Assembly (NCBI RefSeq): GCF_039839375.1
Contig: NZ_JBDOQU010000019.1
Coordinates: 18,220-82,219, forward strand
DNA from: JBDOQU01 sp039839375
GTDB lineage: Bacteria > Pseudomonadota > Alphaproteobacteria > DSM-16000 > Inquilinaceae
Reading direction: 5' to 3'
DNA length: 64,000 nt
Position 1 is the stretch's first letter. Each line of letters starts with the position of its first letter. Shown here piece after piece: positions 33,376 through 42,320 of the stretch. Both the position numbers and the translations under genes were made by a program. A model generated the notes under the pieces. The model made no database searches. It saw only the letters and a program-made list of their open reading frames with translations, and was not told the DNA's origin.

Positions 33376-33406
33376 ACGGCCCGGCATTCCGATGCCGGGC
33401 CGTTTT
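33376..33406. terminator. Bidirectional intrinsic terminator
   Basis: A perfect 12-bp stem (ACGGCCCGGCAT / ATGCCGGGCCGT) with a TCCG loop is followed by TTTT on the plus strand; on the minus strand the stem is followed by CATTTTT. It sits between the convergent PRC-barrel and sigma-factor genes and can end both. Confidence 0.9.
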
Positions 33407-33415
33407 CCTGTGATG

Positions 33416-33940
33416 TCAGTTCACCGCGAAACGCTCCCGCAGCGAATGCCGGGCCCGGGAGAGGCGGGAGCGCACGGTGCCGATCGGCAGGTCCAGCCGT
33501 TCCGCGGCGTCGACATAGGAGACGCCGTCGACCGCGACCATGCTGATGATCTGCCTCTGATCGTCCGGCAGGTTGGAAACCTCCTGCTTCAGCAGCAGCA
33601 GGGCCAGATGGCTCTCCTGGTTGCCGTTCATCTGCACCGGATGGTCCTCGATCGGGCGGTCGTCTATCAGCGGGCGGCTATGGGCGCGGGTGCGCTGTCC
33701 CAGATAGATGTTCAGCATCACCTTGCGCAGCCATGCGCCCAGATTGGTCCCGGGCTGCCAAAGGTGAAGTTTCTGCATCGCCCTCAGCAACGTATCCTGG
33801 ACCAGGTCTTCCGATTCGGCCGATCGCGTCAGGTAACGGGCATAACGGCGCAAGCGCGGCATCTCCAGGCAAAGCTGCCGCTGCGTCCTCTCCAATTGAG
33901 CGGGCGAAGGGGAAGGCCGCTGGTCGATGTTGTGATTCAT
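33416..33940 (-). CDS. ECF sigma factor (EcfG/general-stress-like)
   Basis: A 174-residue ECF sigma factor. Region 2 (about 25-90) includes SEDLVQDTLLRAMQKLHLW and GTNLGAWLRKVMLN; region 4 (about 120-170) has LPDDQRQIISMVAVDGVSYVDA and GTVRSRLSRARHSLRERF, the promoter-recognition helix-turn-helix. The ATG at 33940 is 7 bases from AGGAG. It has its own GGAAC-type element upstream, and similar elements precede most neighbouring genes, so it may be an autoregulated general-stress sigma factor. No anti-sigma, NepR or PhyR gene lies nearby, so its control must be encoded elsewhere. Confidence 0.88.
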   Translation of the reverse strand: MNHNIDQRPSPSPAQLERTQRQLCLEMPRLRRYARYLTRSAESEDLVQDTLLRAMQKLHLWQPGTNLGAWLRKVMLNIYLGQRTRAHSRPLIDDRPIEDHPVQMNGNQESHLALLLLKQEVSNLPDDQRQIISMVAVDGVSYVDAAERLDLPIGTVRSRLSRARHSLRERFAVN

Positions 33941-34076
33941 AGGAGCACTCCTCGAATCTAGGCCGAAGGATAGGGTTCGCTTCCGCACTTGAATCGGGCA
34001 GGAAGCGTTATCTCGGAAATTTTCGGACTGTGTACGAAGGCCTCTATTGAGCGCCTTTACTGTCCCATGATCACAA

Positions 34077-34101
34077 AACAAGCCGCCAAAAACGGTGTTC
34101 C
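34077..34101 (-). promoter_or_regulatory. Candidate autoregulated ECF promoter of the sigma gene
   Basis: On the minus strand GGAAC (34097-34101), 16 bases, TGTT (34077-34080), about 137 bp before the sigma start codon. The 5' leader so implied contains AGGAGTGCTCCT, a palindrome that includes the ribosome-binding site (33941-33952). Confidence 0.5.
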
Positions 34102-34172
34102 GAGCGAATTTCAGTTACGGAGCCGGAATTTTATCTTCCGGATAGTTGTGGAAGTCTCTGCGCCCACATAAG

Positions 34173-34199
34173 AGCGGCGACGCCTCGGGCGCCGCCGCT
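34173..34199 (-). terminator. Stem-loop after the SDR-YciE operon
   Basis: AGCGGCG pairs with CGCCGCT around an inner CGCC/GGCG stem and a 3-base loop, 27 bp beyond the SDR stop on the minus strand. No real T-run follows, so this may be a weak or Rho-assisted terminator. Confidence 0.5.
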
Positions 34200-34225
34200 G
34201 AACAGTCGGGTGGAGGGCTTTCCGA

Positions 34226-35077
<852 letters not shown>

Positions 35078-35122
35078 TCTCTCGTTCCTCCTGATCCTGG
35101 ATCGGAAAGGCGGGACCCCGGC

Positions 35123-35641
35123 CTATGCGGCGCGGGCCTCGCCATGCGCCTTCCGCGCGGCCGCCTGGTTGATCTTGGCGCTCAGCTTGTTCAGCTTCTC
35201 GTCCGCGGCGCGTTCCTCCTCCAGCGTCTCCGCCAGCGTCTTGGCGACATCCTCATGGCCCATCGCCTTGGCCCAGGCGCAGAGCGTGCCGTATCCGGCG
35301 ATCTCGTAATGCTCGACCTTCTGGGCGGCGCCGACCAGCGCCGCGTCCATGGCGTCGGCGTCGAGATCCTCTTCCATGATCTCCTTAGCCTCGGAAACCA
35401 GCCCCTCCATCGCCTCGCATTTCTTGCCGCGCGCGCGGGCGTTGGTGTCCAGCATCTCGAACACCTTATCCAGCCGCTCGATATGGCCGCGCGTCTCTTC
35501 CAGATGGTGCTCGAAGGCCGATTTCAGTTCCTGGCTGGACGCCTTGCGCGCCATCTTCGGCAGCGCCTTCGTGATCTGGGTTTCAGCGCTGTAGATGTCG
35601 CGCAATTCGTCCAGCATCATCTTGTGCAGGTTACGGGTCAT
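35123..35641 (-). CDS. YciE/YciF-like DUF892 ferritin-like protein
   Basis: A 172-residue, fully helical protein of the DUF892 family, structurally related to ferritin-like four-helix bundles. Likely metal-site residues appear as FEHHLEETRGHIERL, QKVEHYEIAGYG and ETLEEERAADEKL. I chose the ATG at 35641, preceded by AAAGGA; an earlier in-frame ATG adds 8 residues. The C-terminus is Ala/Lys-rich. Family members are widely induced by osmotic and general stress; their chemistry is not established. Confidence 0.9.
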   Translation of the reverse strand: MTRNLHKMMLDELRDIYSAETQITKALPKMARKASSQELKSAFEHHLEETRGHIERLDKVFEMLDTNARARGKKCEAMEGLVSEAKEIMEEDLDADAMDAALVGAAQKVEHYEIAGYGTLCAWAKAMGHEDVAKTLAETLEEERAADEKLNKLSAKINQAAARKAHGEARAA

Positions 35642-35716
35642 CGGAGCATTCCTTTCCAGTTCCATCGATGACGAAAGCTCATCGGCGGTCGACGCTTTCG
35701 CCTTCCGGAACGCCCT

Positions 35717-35742
35717 AACAGGACACGCCCGGCCGGAGTTCC
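35717..35742 (-). promoter_or_regulatory. Candidate ECF promoter of the YciE-SDR operon
   Basis: On the minus strand GGAAC (35738-35742), 17 bases, TGTT (35717-35720), 75 bp before the YciE start. Its -35 element faces that of the divergent gene at 35752, only 9 bp away, forming GTTCCCGC-2 bases-GCGGGGAAC. Confidence 0.55.
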
Positions 35743-35751
35743 CGCCTGCGG

Positions 35752-35777
35752 GGAACCATTACGCAGCGAGATCTATT
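35752..35777 (+). promoter_or_regulatory. Candidate ECF promoter of the small membrane-protein gene
   Basis: GGAAC (35752-35756), 17 bases, TATT (35774-35777), 31 bp before the ATG at 35809. It is paired back to back with the YciE element. Confidence 0.5.
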
Positions 35778-35808
35778 CAAAAACCGCTTCTGGAAATGGC
35801 GGTGGATC

Positions 35809-36069
35809 ATGACGATGAATGACGAACGCAAGGCGCGCGGCGGTGGGCCGGCACCCCTCGGAGCGGACGACGAGGCGGCCGGCGCCGCCCCCTTCCAGAC
35901 GGAGGACGAGCTCCGGCGGCAGCGGCGGGAGGTCGCCGACGCCTCCACGCCCGCCTCCTACACGGACCTCTGGCGCCGCAGCAAGGGTCTCATCCTGGCG
36001 CTTGTCCTGGTGGCGGTGCTGGTGGTGATCTTCCTGATGACGACGATCGGCGGACCTCCGCCTGAATGA
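35809..36069 (+). CDS. Small tail-anchored-like membrane protein, function unknown
   Basis: An 86-residue protein with a charged, soluble N-terminal part (residues 1-58) and one strongly hydrophobic helix near the C-terminus (GLILALVLVAVLVVIFLM, about 60-77), ending GGPPPE. I do not recognise a family. A GGTGGA sequence lies just before the ATG. The candidate ECF promoter and the flanking stress genes suggest induction under stress. Composition and codon use look like those of the neighbours, and the reading frame is fully open. Confidence 0.65.
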   Translation: MTMNDERKARGGGPAPLGADDEAAGAAPFQTEDELRRQRREVADASTPASYTDLWRRSKGLILALVLVAVLVVIFLMTTIGGPPPE

Positions 36070-36089
36070 TCTCCGTTGTCCGTCTCAGG

Positions 36090-36115
36090 GGAACGACCCC
36101 GCTCGTGCGCGTGTT
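36090..36115 (+). promoter_or_regulatory. Candidate ECF promoter of the Ku-LigD operon
   Basis: GGAAC (36090-36094), 17 bases, TGTT (36112-36115), 29 bp before the TTG start of ku. Confidence 0.5.
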
Positions 36116-36144
36116 GCTCCTGTGAACGGAAACGGAGCATTCCC

Positions 36145-36990
36145 TTGGCACCGCGCTCGCAATGGAAGGGATTCCTGAAGGTCGCCGAACTGACCTGCCC
36201 GATCGGGCTGTTCACGGCCGCTTCGACCTCCGAACGCGTCTCCTTCCACACCATCAACGCCGCCACGGGACACCGGGTCCGGCGGGAATTCATCGATGAG
36301 GAGACGGGCAAGCCGGTCGAGAAGGACGATCAGGTGAAGGGCTTTGAGGTCGGCGACGACGACTATGTCGTTCTTGAGCCGGAGGAAATCGCCGAGGCCG
36401 TCCCCGAAAGCGACAAGACGCTGGAGATCGAGGCCTTCATCGCCTGCCCGGATGTCGATGACGTCTATTTTGACCGCCCTTATTATCTGGCGCCCACCAA
36501 CAAGGCGGCGGAGCAGGCCTATGGCGTCATCCGTGAGGCGATGCGGAAGAAGCAGGTGGCGGCGCTGGCGCGGACCGTCCTGTTCAGGCGCGTCCGCACG
36601 GTCCTGATCCGGGCGCATGATTGCGGCCTGGTCGCGACCACCCTCAATTTCGATTACGAGGTCCGGTCGGCGAAGGAGGCGTTCTCCGACATCCCCGACA
36701 TGAAGATAAAGGGCGAGATGCTGGAGCTTGCCGAGCACATCATCGACACCAAGAGCGGAACCTTCGACCCCACCGCCTTCGACGATCGCTACGAAGCGGC
36801 GTTGGTCGAGCTGGTGAAGGCGAAAGCCGAGGGTCGCAAGCCGAAGGCGAGGAAGGCCCAGCCTTCGGAGAAGGTGGTCGACCTCATGGAAGCCCTCAGG
36901 AAAAGCGCGGGCAAGGACGCGAAATCTGCAAAAAAGGGACGGAGCCGAAAGAAAGCGGCCTCCGCGCCCTCCCGCCGCAAGGCCGGATGA
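36145..36990 (+). CDS. ku: Ku protein (NHEJ), copy 1
   Basis: A 281-residue bacterial Ku, the homodimeric ring that binds DNA ends in non-homologous end joining and recruits LigD. The family opening APRSQWKGFLKVAELTCPI, the GKPVEKDDQVKGFEV segment and MKIKGEMLELAEHII are present. The C-terminal 45 residues are Lys/Arg/Ala-rich, as in DNA-binding Ku tails. I use the TTG at 36145, with CGGAG 8-12 bases upstream; the upstream in-frame ATG adds 23 residues unlike any Ku. It precedes ligD by 6 bp in one operon. Confidence 0.93.
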   Translation: MAPRSQWKGFLKVAELTCPIGLFTAASTSERVSFHTINAATGHRVRREFIDEETGKPVEKDDQVKGFEVGDDDYVVLEPEEIAEAVPESDKTLEIEAFIACPDVDDVYFDRPYYLAPTNKAAEQAYGVIREAMRKKQVAALARTVLFRRVRTVLIRAHDCGLVATTLNFDYEVRSAKEAFSDIPDMKIKGEMLELAEHIIDTKSGTFDPTAFDDRYEAALVELVKAKAEGRKPKARKAQPSEKVVDLMEALRKSAGKDAKSAKKGRSRKKAASAPSRRKAG

Positions 36991-36996
36991 TCGCCC

Positions 36997-39474
36997 ATGG
37001 CGCTTGAGACCTACCGCAAGAAACGCCGGTTCGGCGAGACGAAGGAACCGAAGGGCTCCCGTGCGCGGAAGATCGGCGACAGCTTCGTCGTCCAGAAGCA
37101 TGACGCGCGGCGGCTGCACTACGATCTGCGGCTGGAGATGGACGGCGTGCTGAAAAGCTGGGCCGTGACCAGGGGCCCCAGCCTGGTGCCCGGAGAGAAG
37201 CGCCTGGCCGTCCATGTGGAGGATCATCCGCTGGACTATGGCGGTTTCGAGGGAACCATCCCCGAAGGAAATTACGGCGCGGGGTCGGTCATCGTCTGGG
37301 ACAAGGGCCGGTGGAATCCCATCGGCGACCCGCACAAATCCTACGCCAAGGGCAAGCTGGATTTCGAACTCCATGGGGAGAAGCTGGCTGGACGCTGGCA
37401 TCTGGTGCGGATGCGCGGAAAGCCGCGCGAGAAGAAGGAGAACTGGCTGCTCATCAAGGGCGACGATGACGAAAGCCGGGACGCCGACGACCCTGACATC
37501 CTTGAGGAACGGCCGGAATCGGTGAAGACCGGCCGGAAGGTGGAGGAGGTCGGGGAGGACCGGCCCCCGAAGAAGAAGCGCAAAACCTCCAGCCCCGCCC
37601 GCGAAAAGCCGAAGCTCGCACGGGCGAAGAAGGCGGCGCTGCCGGAATTCGTGGAGCCGGAGATGGCGACCCTGGTCCGCAAGTCGCCCTCCGGCGGCCA
37701 ATGGATCCATGAGATCAAGTTCGACGGCTACCGCATCCAGGCCCGAGTCGAGAACGGCAAGGTGAAGCTGCTGACCCGCAGCGGGCTCGACTGGACGACG
37801 AAGTTCGGCAAGGAACTGCCGGCCGCCTTCCGGAAGCTTCCGGTCGACAGCGCGCTCGTGGATGGCGAGGTGGTGGTCGAGCGGGAGAACGGCGCGTCCG
37901 ACTTCTCCGCCTTGCAGGCCGCCCTCAGCGAGGGACGGACCGACCGTTTCGTCTTCTACGCCTTCGACCTGCTCTATCTCGACGGCCGGGATCTGCGGCG
38001 GGCGGGCCTGCTGGACCGCAAGCGGGCGTTGGAGGGCCTGCTGCCGGAGATTCCGGGGATCATCCGCTACAGCGAGCATTTCGATCAGGATGGCGAAACC
38101 ATCCTGCGCCATGCCTGCCGGCTCAGCCTCGAAGGAATGGTGTCGAAGAAGCGCGACGCCCCCTACCGCTCCGGCCGCGGCAAGGATTGGGTGAAGTCCA
38201 AATGCATGGAGCGGCAGGAATTCGTCATCGGCGGCTATGTTCCGTCCACCGTCTCCGACAAGGCGATCGGCTCTCTGGCGCTGGGTTATTACAAGGATGG
38301 CGAGTTGCAGCATGTCGGCCGCGTCGGCACGGGCTTCAGCGCCGCCCTGGCGCGGGATCTCTTCAAGAGGCTGTCCGCCCTCAAGGTCAAGACCAGCCCC
38401 TTCGACGTCAAGCTGAGCGCGGAGGCGGCCCGGAACCTCCGGTTCGTTGAGCCGACCCAGGTCGCGGAGGTGGAGTTCCGGGGCTGGACGGCCGACGGCA
38501 ATCTGCGACAGGCGTCCTTCCGGGGATTGCGGGACGACAAGCCGGCGACGGAGATCGTGCGGGAGGATATGGCGACGGAGACGAAGGCGGCAAAGCGGCC
38601 GGCGGTGAAACTCACCCATCCCGATCGAATCTACTGGCCCGATGCCGGCGTCACCAAGGAAGGGCTCGCCGACTATTATGTGGAGATGTGGCCCTGGATC
38701 GCCCCGTTCGTCGTCGGGCGGCCGTTGTCGCTCGTCCGTTGCCCCGGCGGCGTCACCGGCCAGTGCTTCTTCCAGAAGCACGCCTGGAAGGGGCTGAACA
38801 AGGCGATCCGAACCGTGCCGGACCCGGCGGACAAGGATGGCGAGCAGATGCTGGTCATCGACGATCTGGCCGGGCTGATCGGCCTCGTCCAGGCCGGCGT
38901 GCTGGAAATCCATCCCTGGGGATCGTCGCTCGCCGCGCTTGAGAAGCCGGACATGGTGATCTTCGATCTTGATCCGGGGCCGGGCATCGAATGGCTCGAC
39001 CTGATCTCCGCTTCCTTCGCCGTGCGGGATCATCTCAGCGATCTCGGGATGAAGAGCTTCGTCAAGACCTCCGGCGGCAAAGGCTTGCACGTCTCCGTCC
39101 CGCTGGAGCCGAAGGCCGACTGGACGGAAGTCAAGGCGTTCGCGAAGGGCGTGGCCGACGCCATGGCCGCCGACGATCCCGGCCGCTACGTCTCCACCGT
39201 CACCAAGTCGAAGCGGCGCGGGAAAATCTTCATCGACTATCTCAGGAATTCGCGCGGCCAGACGGCGGTCGCGCCTTACTCCACCCGATCCCGCCCCGGC
39301 GCGCCCGTCTCGATGCCGCTGGAATGGGATGAGCTGGATGAGAATATCGGGCCTTCCTATTTCACCGTCGCCAACGCGGTGACGCGCCAGGCCAATCTGG
39401 GCCGGCCGCCCTGGGAGGATTTCCAGAAGGCCGCCGCTCCTCTGCCCAAAAAGAAGCGCCAGAAGAAACGCTGA
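36997..39474 (+). CDS. ligD: Multifunctional ATP-dependent DNA ligase LigD
   Basis: An 825-residue end-joining enzyme with three domains in the order phosphoesterase, ligase, polymerase. The 3'-phosphoesterase (about 1-165) has KHDARRLHYDLRLE and EGTIPEGNYG. After a charged linker (165-215) comes the ligase, with the AMP-accepting Lys241 in EIKFDGYRI and later GLVSKK-like GMVSKKRDAP. The primase/polymerase (about 535-815) has FDLDPGPG with the metal Asp pair and SGGKGLHVSVPL. It ends 4 bp before the convergent second ku gene. Everything needed for two-component bacterial NHEJ is therefore here. Confidence 0.96.
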   Translation: MALETYRKKRRFGETKEPKGSRARKIGDSFVVQKHDARRLHYDLRLEMDGVLKSWAVTRGPSLVPGEKRLAVHVEDHPLDYGGFEGTIPEGNYGAGSVIVWDKGRWNPIGDPHKSYAKGKLDFELHGEKLAGRWHLVRMRGKPREKKENWLLIKGDDDESRDADDPDILEERPESVKTGRKVEEVGEDRPPKKKRKTSSPAREKPKLARAKKAALPEFVEPEMATLVRKSPSGGQWIHEIKFDGYRIQARVENGKVKLLTRSGLDWTTKFGKELPAAFRKLPVDSALVDGEVVVERENGASDFSALQAALSEGRTDRFVFYAFDLLYLDGRDLRRAGLLDRKRALEGLLPEIPGIIRYSEHFDQDGETILRHACRLSLEGMVSKKRDAPYRSGRGKDWVKSKCMERQEFVIGGYVPSTVSDKAIGSLALGYYKDGELQHVGRVGTGFSAALARDLFKRLSALKVKTSPFDVKLSAEAARNLRFVEPTQVAEVEFRGWTADGNLRQASFRGLRDDKPATEIVREDMATETKAAKRPAVKLTHPDRIYWPDAGVTKEGLADYYVEMWPWIAPFVVGRPLSLVRCPGGVTGQCFFQKHAWKGLNKAIRTVPDPADKDGEQMLVIDDLAGLIGLVQAGVLEIHPWGSSLAALEKPDMVIFDLDPGPGIEWLDLISASFAVRDHLSDLGMKSFVKTSGGKGLHVSVPLEPKADWTEVKAFAKGVADAMAADDPGRYVSTVTKSKRRGKIFIDYLRNSRGQTAVAPYSTRSRPGAPVSMPLEWDELDENIGPSYFTVANAVTRQANLGRPPWEDFQKAAAPLPKKKRQKKR

Positions 39475-39478
39475 CGCC

Positions 39479-40294
39479 TCAGCGCTTCTTTCTGGTCTTC
39501 GACCCCTCCGCCGCAAGGCTCTTCTTGAGCGCATCCATGATGTTGATGACGTTGCTCGGCCGCTCCTCGGCGGGTTCCTCTTCCTTCTTCTTCCGCCGTT
39601 TCTTGCCCTTGCGCTTGGAATCGATGATCTCCAGCAGGCGGTCCTGGACCGGGTCGCTCACCATGGCGGGGTCCCATGGTTTGGACCTATCCTCGATCAG
39701 GGAGACGGCGAGGGAGAGCAGTTTGGATTCCACCTTCTTGGGTTCGATCTCGCCGAAATAATTCTTCGGCTCCCGCACCTCGTCGCCATAGCGAAGCGTC
39801 CACAGGACGATGCCATTGTCCCTCGGGGCCAGCATCACCGCGCGCTCCCGCCGATAGAGGACGATCCGGGATATCCCGACCGTCTTCGTCGCTCTCATGG
39901 CGTCCCGGATGACGGAGAAGGCCTCTTCTCCCACCGTGTCGTCCGGCATCAGGTAGTGGGGCTTGTCGTACCAGAGCCATTCGATCGAATCCTCAGGCAC
40001 GAACATCTCGATATCGATCGTCCGTACGCTCTCCAGCGCCACGTCCTCCAACTCGTCATCGGTCAGGATGACGTATTCGTCCTCGCCGGTCTCATAGCCC
40101 TTGACCTCGTCATCCTCGTCGACCGGCTTGCCGGTCACGCTGTCGACATAGCGGCTTCGGATCCGGTTGCCGGTGGCCCGGTTCAGCGTATGGAACCTGA
40201 CCTTCTCCGATTCTCCGGTCGCCGGCATCATGGCGACGGGGCAGGTCACCAGCGACAGCTTCAGATATCCCTTCCAGAAGGCCCGCGGCGCCAT
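39479..40294 (-). CDS. ku: Ku protein (NHEJ), copy 2
   Basis: A 271-residue second Ku, diverged from copy 1 throughout. It shows APRAFWKGYLKLSLVTCPV, GKPVDEDDEVKGYET and KKVESKLLSLAVSLI. Its C-terminus holds a basic block (KRKGKKRRKKKEEE) and ends KTRKKR. AAGGAG lies 6 bases before the ATG. It has a separate promoter region and is convergent with ligD, so the two Ku proteins could be differently expressed. Rhizobia with several ku genes are a known parallel, with hetero- or alternative complexes. Confidence 0.94.
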   Translation of the reverse strand: MAPRAFWKGYLKLSLVTCPVAMMPATGESEKVRFHTLNRATGNRIRSRYVDSVTGKPVDEDDEVKGYETGEDEYVILTDDELEDVALESVRTIDIEMFVPEDSIEWLWYDKPHYLMPDDTVGEEAFSVIRDAMRATKTVGISRIVLYRRERAVMLAPRDNGIVLWTLRYGDEVREPKNYFGEIEPKKVESKLLSLAVSLIEDRSKPWDPAMVSDPVQDRLLEIIDSKRKGKKRRKKKEEEPAEERPSNVINIMDALKKSLAAEGSKTRKKR

Positions 40295-40323
40295 CGGCGG
40301 CTCCTTTTTCTTTCCCTTTCCAG

Positions 40324-40349
40324 AATGATCCTGCCCGCGAAGGGGTTCC
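40324..40349 (-). promoter_or_regulatory. Candidate ECF promoter of ku copy 2
   Basis: On the minus strand GGAAC (40345-40349), 17 bases, CATT (40324-40327), 29 bp before the ku start. It faces the divergent element at 40362 with 12 bp between the two GGAAC motifs. Confidence 0.45.
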
Positions 40350-40361
40350 CGCGGCGTGCCG

Positions 40362-40386
40362 GGAACTATTGATCGGCAAAGCTATT
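40362..40386 (+). promoter_or_regulatory. Candidate ECF promoter of the membrane-protein operon
   Basis: GGAAC (40362-40366), 16 bases, TATT (40383-40386), 61 bp before the ATG at 40448. It forms the second back-to-back pair in this island. Confidence 0.5.
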
Positions 40387-40447
40387 CTCCGGTTCCACGA
40401 GGGTCGATGAAGGTCGACCGCGACAGCGTGAACGGAGGGCTTCGAGG

Positions 40448-41032
40448 ATGAGCGACATATCGCGGGAACCGGATCCCGGAACGACAGGCGGCTCGACATC
40501 TACCGGGCGAAAATCCACCACATCGAAGATCAAGGCCGAAGCGAAGGCCCAGGGCGGCGAGTTCGCCCAGGACATGAAGCATCAGGCCGGCGATTTCGCG
40601 GACGAACAGAAGGAGAGGGGAGCCCGGCAGATCGACAATTTCGCGAAAGCCATCGACAGGGCCGCCGACGAGTTGGAGCATTCCTCCCCCTACGCCGCGA
40701 AATATGCGCGGGAGGCGGCGCATTCGGTCGATGGCATGTCCAGGACTCTTCGGGACAGGGGGATCGGCGACCTGATCGGCGGCGTCGACAATTTCGCCCG
40801 GCGTCAGCCACTGGCCTTCTTCGGCGCGGCGGTGGCCGTCGGAATTGGCCTGTCGCGCTTCCTGAAAAGCACGCGGCCTCTCCCGGACGACGATCTCTAT
40901 GAGGGAGAGGAGGGCTACCACCGCTCCGCGTCCCGCGAGAGATGGCCGGAAGACCCCGAAACCACGAGTTCGGACGCCGGGAAGACCGCCGGGAAATCTG
41001 ACGACATCCAATCGCAAGGAGCCGGGATATGA
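40448..41032 (+). CDS. Stress-associated membrane-anchored protein, first gene of four
   Basis: A 194-residue protein with a polar Ser/Thr/Lys-rich start, a long helical, probably coiled segment (about 25-115) and one hydrophobic helix (QPLAFFGAAVAVGIGLSRF, about 119-137), then an acidic tail. It resembles nutrient-deprivation-induced or DUF883-like proteins, but I do not place it firmly. Its stop overlaps the start of the holin-like gene by 4 bp. The predicted topology fits inner-membrane association with a cytoplasmic helical domain. Confidence 0.8.
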   Translation: MSDISREPDPGTTGGSTSTGRKSTTSKIKAEAKAQGGEFAQDMKHQAGDFADEQKERGARQIDNFAKAIDRAADELEHSSPYAAKYAREAAHSVDGMSRTLRDRGIGDLIGGVDNFARRQPLAFFGAAVAVGIGLSRFLKSTRPLPDDDLYEGEEGYHRSASRERWPEDPETTSSDAGKTAGKSDDIQSQGAGI

Positions 41033-41412
41033 GCGAACGGTCCTTTCCTGAATTGCTGGGCGGCCTTGTCGAGGATCTGACGCGCCTCTTCCGCCAGGAG
41101 ATCACCCTGGCCCGGACGGAGGTGTCGGAGAAGATCGACCAGGCGACCCACGCCATAGTCGGTATGCTTGCCGGGGCGATCCTGTTGCTCGCGGCGCTGC
41201 TGGTCCTCCTTCAGGCGCTGGTGGCGGGGCTGGTCGAGGCCGGAATCCCCGTCGGATGGGCTTCTCTGGCCGTGGGCATCGTGGTGGCGATCATCGGGTT
41301 CTTCCTGATGCGCAAGGGCATGAGCGACATCAGCGCCACGAGGCTGACTCCCCGGAAGACGATCGACCAGCTGCACCGCGACACGTCCGTAGCGAAGGAA
41401 CAGGTACGATGA
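41029..41412 (+). CDS. Phage-holin-like DUF1469/YqjE-type membrane protein
   Basis: A 127-residue protein with an amphipathic N-terminal helix (LVEDLTRLFRQEITLARTEV), two membrane helices (about 43-70 and 77-95) and a charged C-terminus. This layout matches the holin-X/YqjE superfamily. Despite the name, the context is a chromosomal stress operon and not a phage lysis cassette. It overlaps both neighbours by 4 bp, so the three proteins are probably made together, as in the ElaB-YqjD-YqjE group of inner-membrane proteins. Confidence 0.85.
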   Translation: MSERSFPELLGGLVEDLTRLFRQEITLARTEVSEKIDQATHAIVGMLAGAILLLAALLVLLQALVAGLVEAGIPVGWASLAVGIVVAIIGFFLMRKGMSDISATRLTPRKTIDQLHRDTSVAKEQVR

Positions 41413-42320
41413 CACACGACCACACCAGATCGAGCGCGGAGATCGAGCGCGAGGTCGAGCGGACCCGTGAGCAGGTCAGCCACACGCTCGACGAGTTGCG
41501 CCTCCGCATGTCGCCGGGGCAGCTGATCGACCAGGCGCTGGACTATGCCAAGGATTCCGGCGGTGCGGAGTTCGGGCGGAATCTGGGCCGGTCGGTCCGG
41601 GACAATCCGCTGCCCATTCTGCTCATCGGCGCCGGCGTCGGCTGGCTGATGGCATCCGGCCGGCGGCCGGAGCATTACGCCGCAAGCGACTATGACCGGA
41701 CGGCCTATGAAAGCGAGGCTGGCGCTGGACGCGATTCCCGCGTCGCCTCCATGGCGGGTAAGGCGGGTTCGGCCGCCGCCGGAGCTTCCCACAAGGCGGG
41801 AAGCGCGTTGCATGGCGTCGGTCATGCATCGGCGTCGGCCGGAAGGCGGGCGCGGGAACTTTCCCACGACGCGCGCGACGGCGTGACCCGCGCCGGCTCC
41901 CAGGCCTGGAGCGGCCTGAACCATATGGCGGAGGAGCAACCCCTGATGCTCGGCGCCATCGGGCTCGCCGTAGGGGCCGCCATTGGCGCGGCGCTGCCCT
42001 CGACGCGGACGGAGGACCGTTTCATGGGCCGCGGCAGCGACGCTGTGAAGGACCGCGCGATGGACAAGGCGGGGGAGAAGCTGGGCGAAGCAGCGGAGAC
42101 GGCGGAGGATACCTATCACCAGGTGACCGACGACATGAAGAAGCGCGGTTATTCGAAGGAATCCGCCGGCGAGGCGCTGGGAGAGGCCGCCAGGACGGTC
42201 AAGACGAACGTCACGGGCAAGAAGGACCGTGAGGACCGTGACCAGGATCTCCCTCCTTCCTCTCCGCCATCGACTGCCGCACCCGACAAGACGACCCCCC
42301 GCCCGACAACCGGTGCCTGA
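41409..42320 (+). CDS. DUF3618-containing membrane protein
   Basis: A 303-residue protein. The N-terminal 45 residues (IEREVERTREQVSHTLDEL) are the DUF3618 signature. One hydrophobic helix lies at about 70-86 (PLPILLIGAGVGWLMAS) and another near 180-200 (PLMLGAIGLAVGAAIGAALP). An Ala/Gly/Ser/His-rich low-complexity stretch separates them, and the C-terminal region is highly charged with a Pro/Thr-rich end. The ATG at 41409 overlaps the previous stop. It probably works with the two genes before it at the inner membrane; its mechanism is unknown. Confidence 0.85.
   Translation: MTHDHTRSSAEIEREVERTREQVSHTLDELRLRMSPGQLIDQALDYAKDSGGAEFGRNLGRSVRDNPLPILLIGAGVGWLMASGRRPEHYAASDYDRTAYESEAGAGRDSRVASMAGKAGSAAAGASHKAGSALHGVGHASASAGRRARELSHDARDGVTRAGSQAWSGLNHMAEEQPLMLGAIGLAVGAAIGAALPSTRTEDRFMGRGSDAVKDRAMDKAGEKLGEAAETAEDTYHQVTDDMKKRGYSKESAGEALGEAARTVKTNVTGKKDREDRDQDLPPSSPPSTAAPDKTTPRPTTGA

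Noticed and set aside
36085..39534. 1149-codon open frame on the minus strand
   Set aside because: It lies antisense to ku and ligD, whose catalytic motifs are all intact on the plus strand; long shadow frames are normal in high-GC DNA. Its protein is Arg/Gly/His/Leu-rich without recognisable motifs.
41029..41412. Prophage remnant suggested by the holin-like protein
   Set aside because: No other phage genes or integrase; the protein family is common in chromosomal stress operons and overlaps its neighbours.
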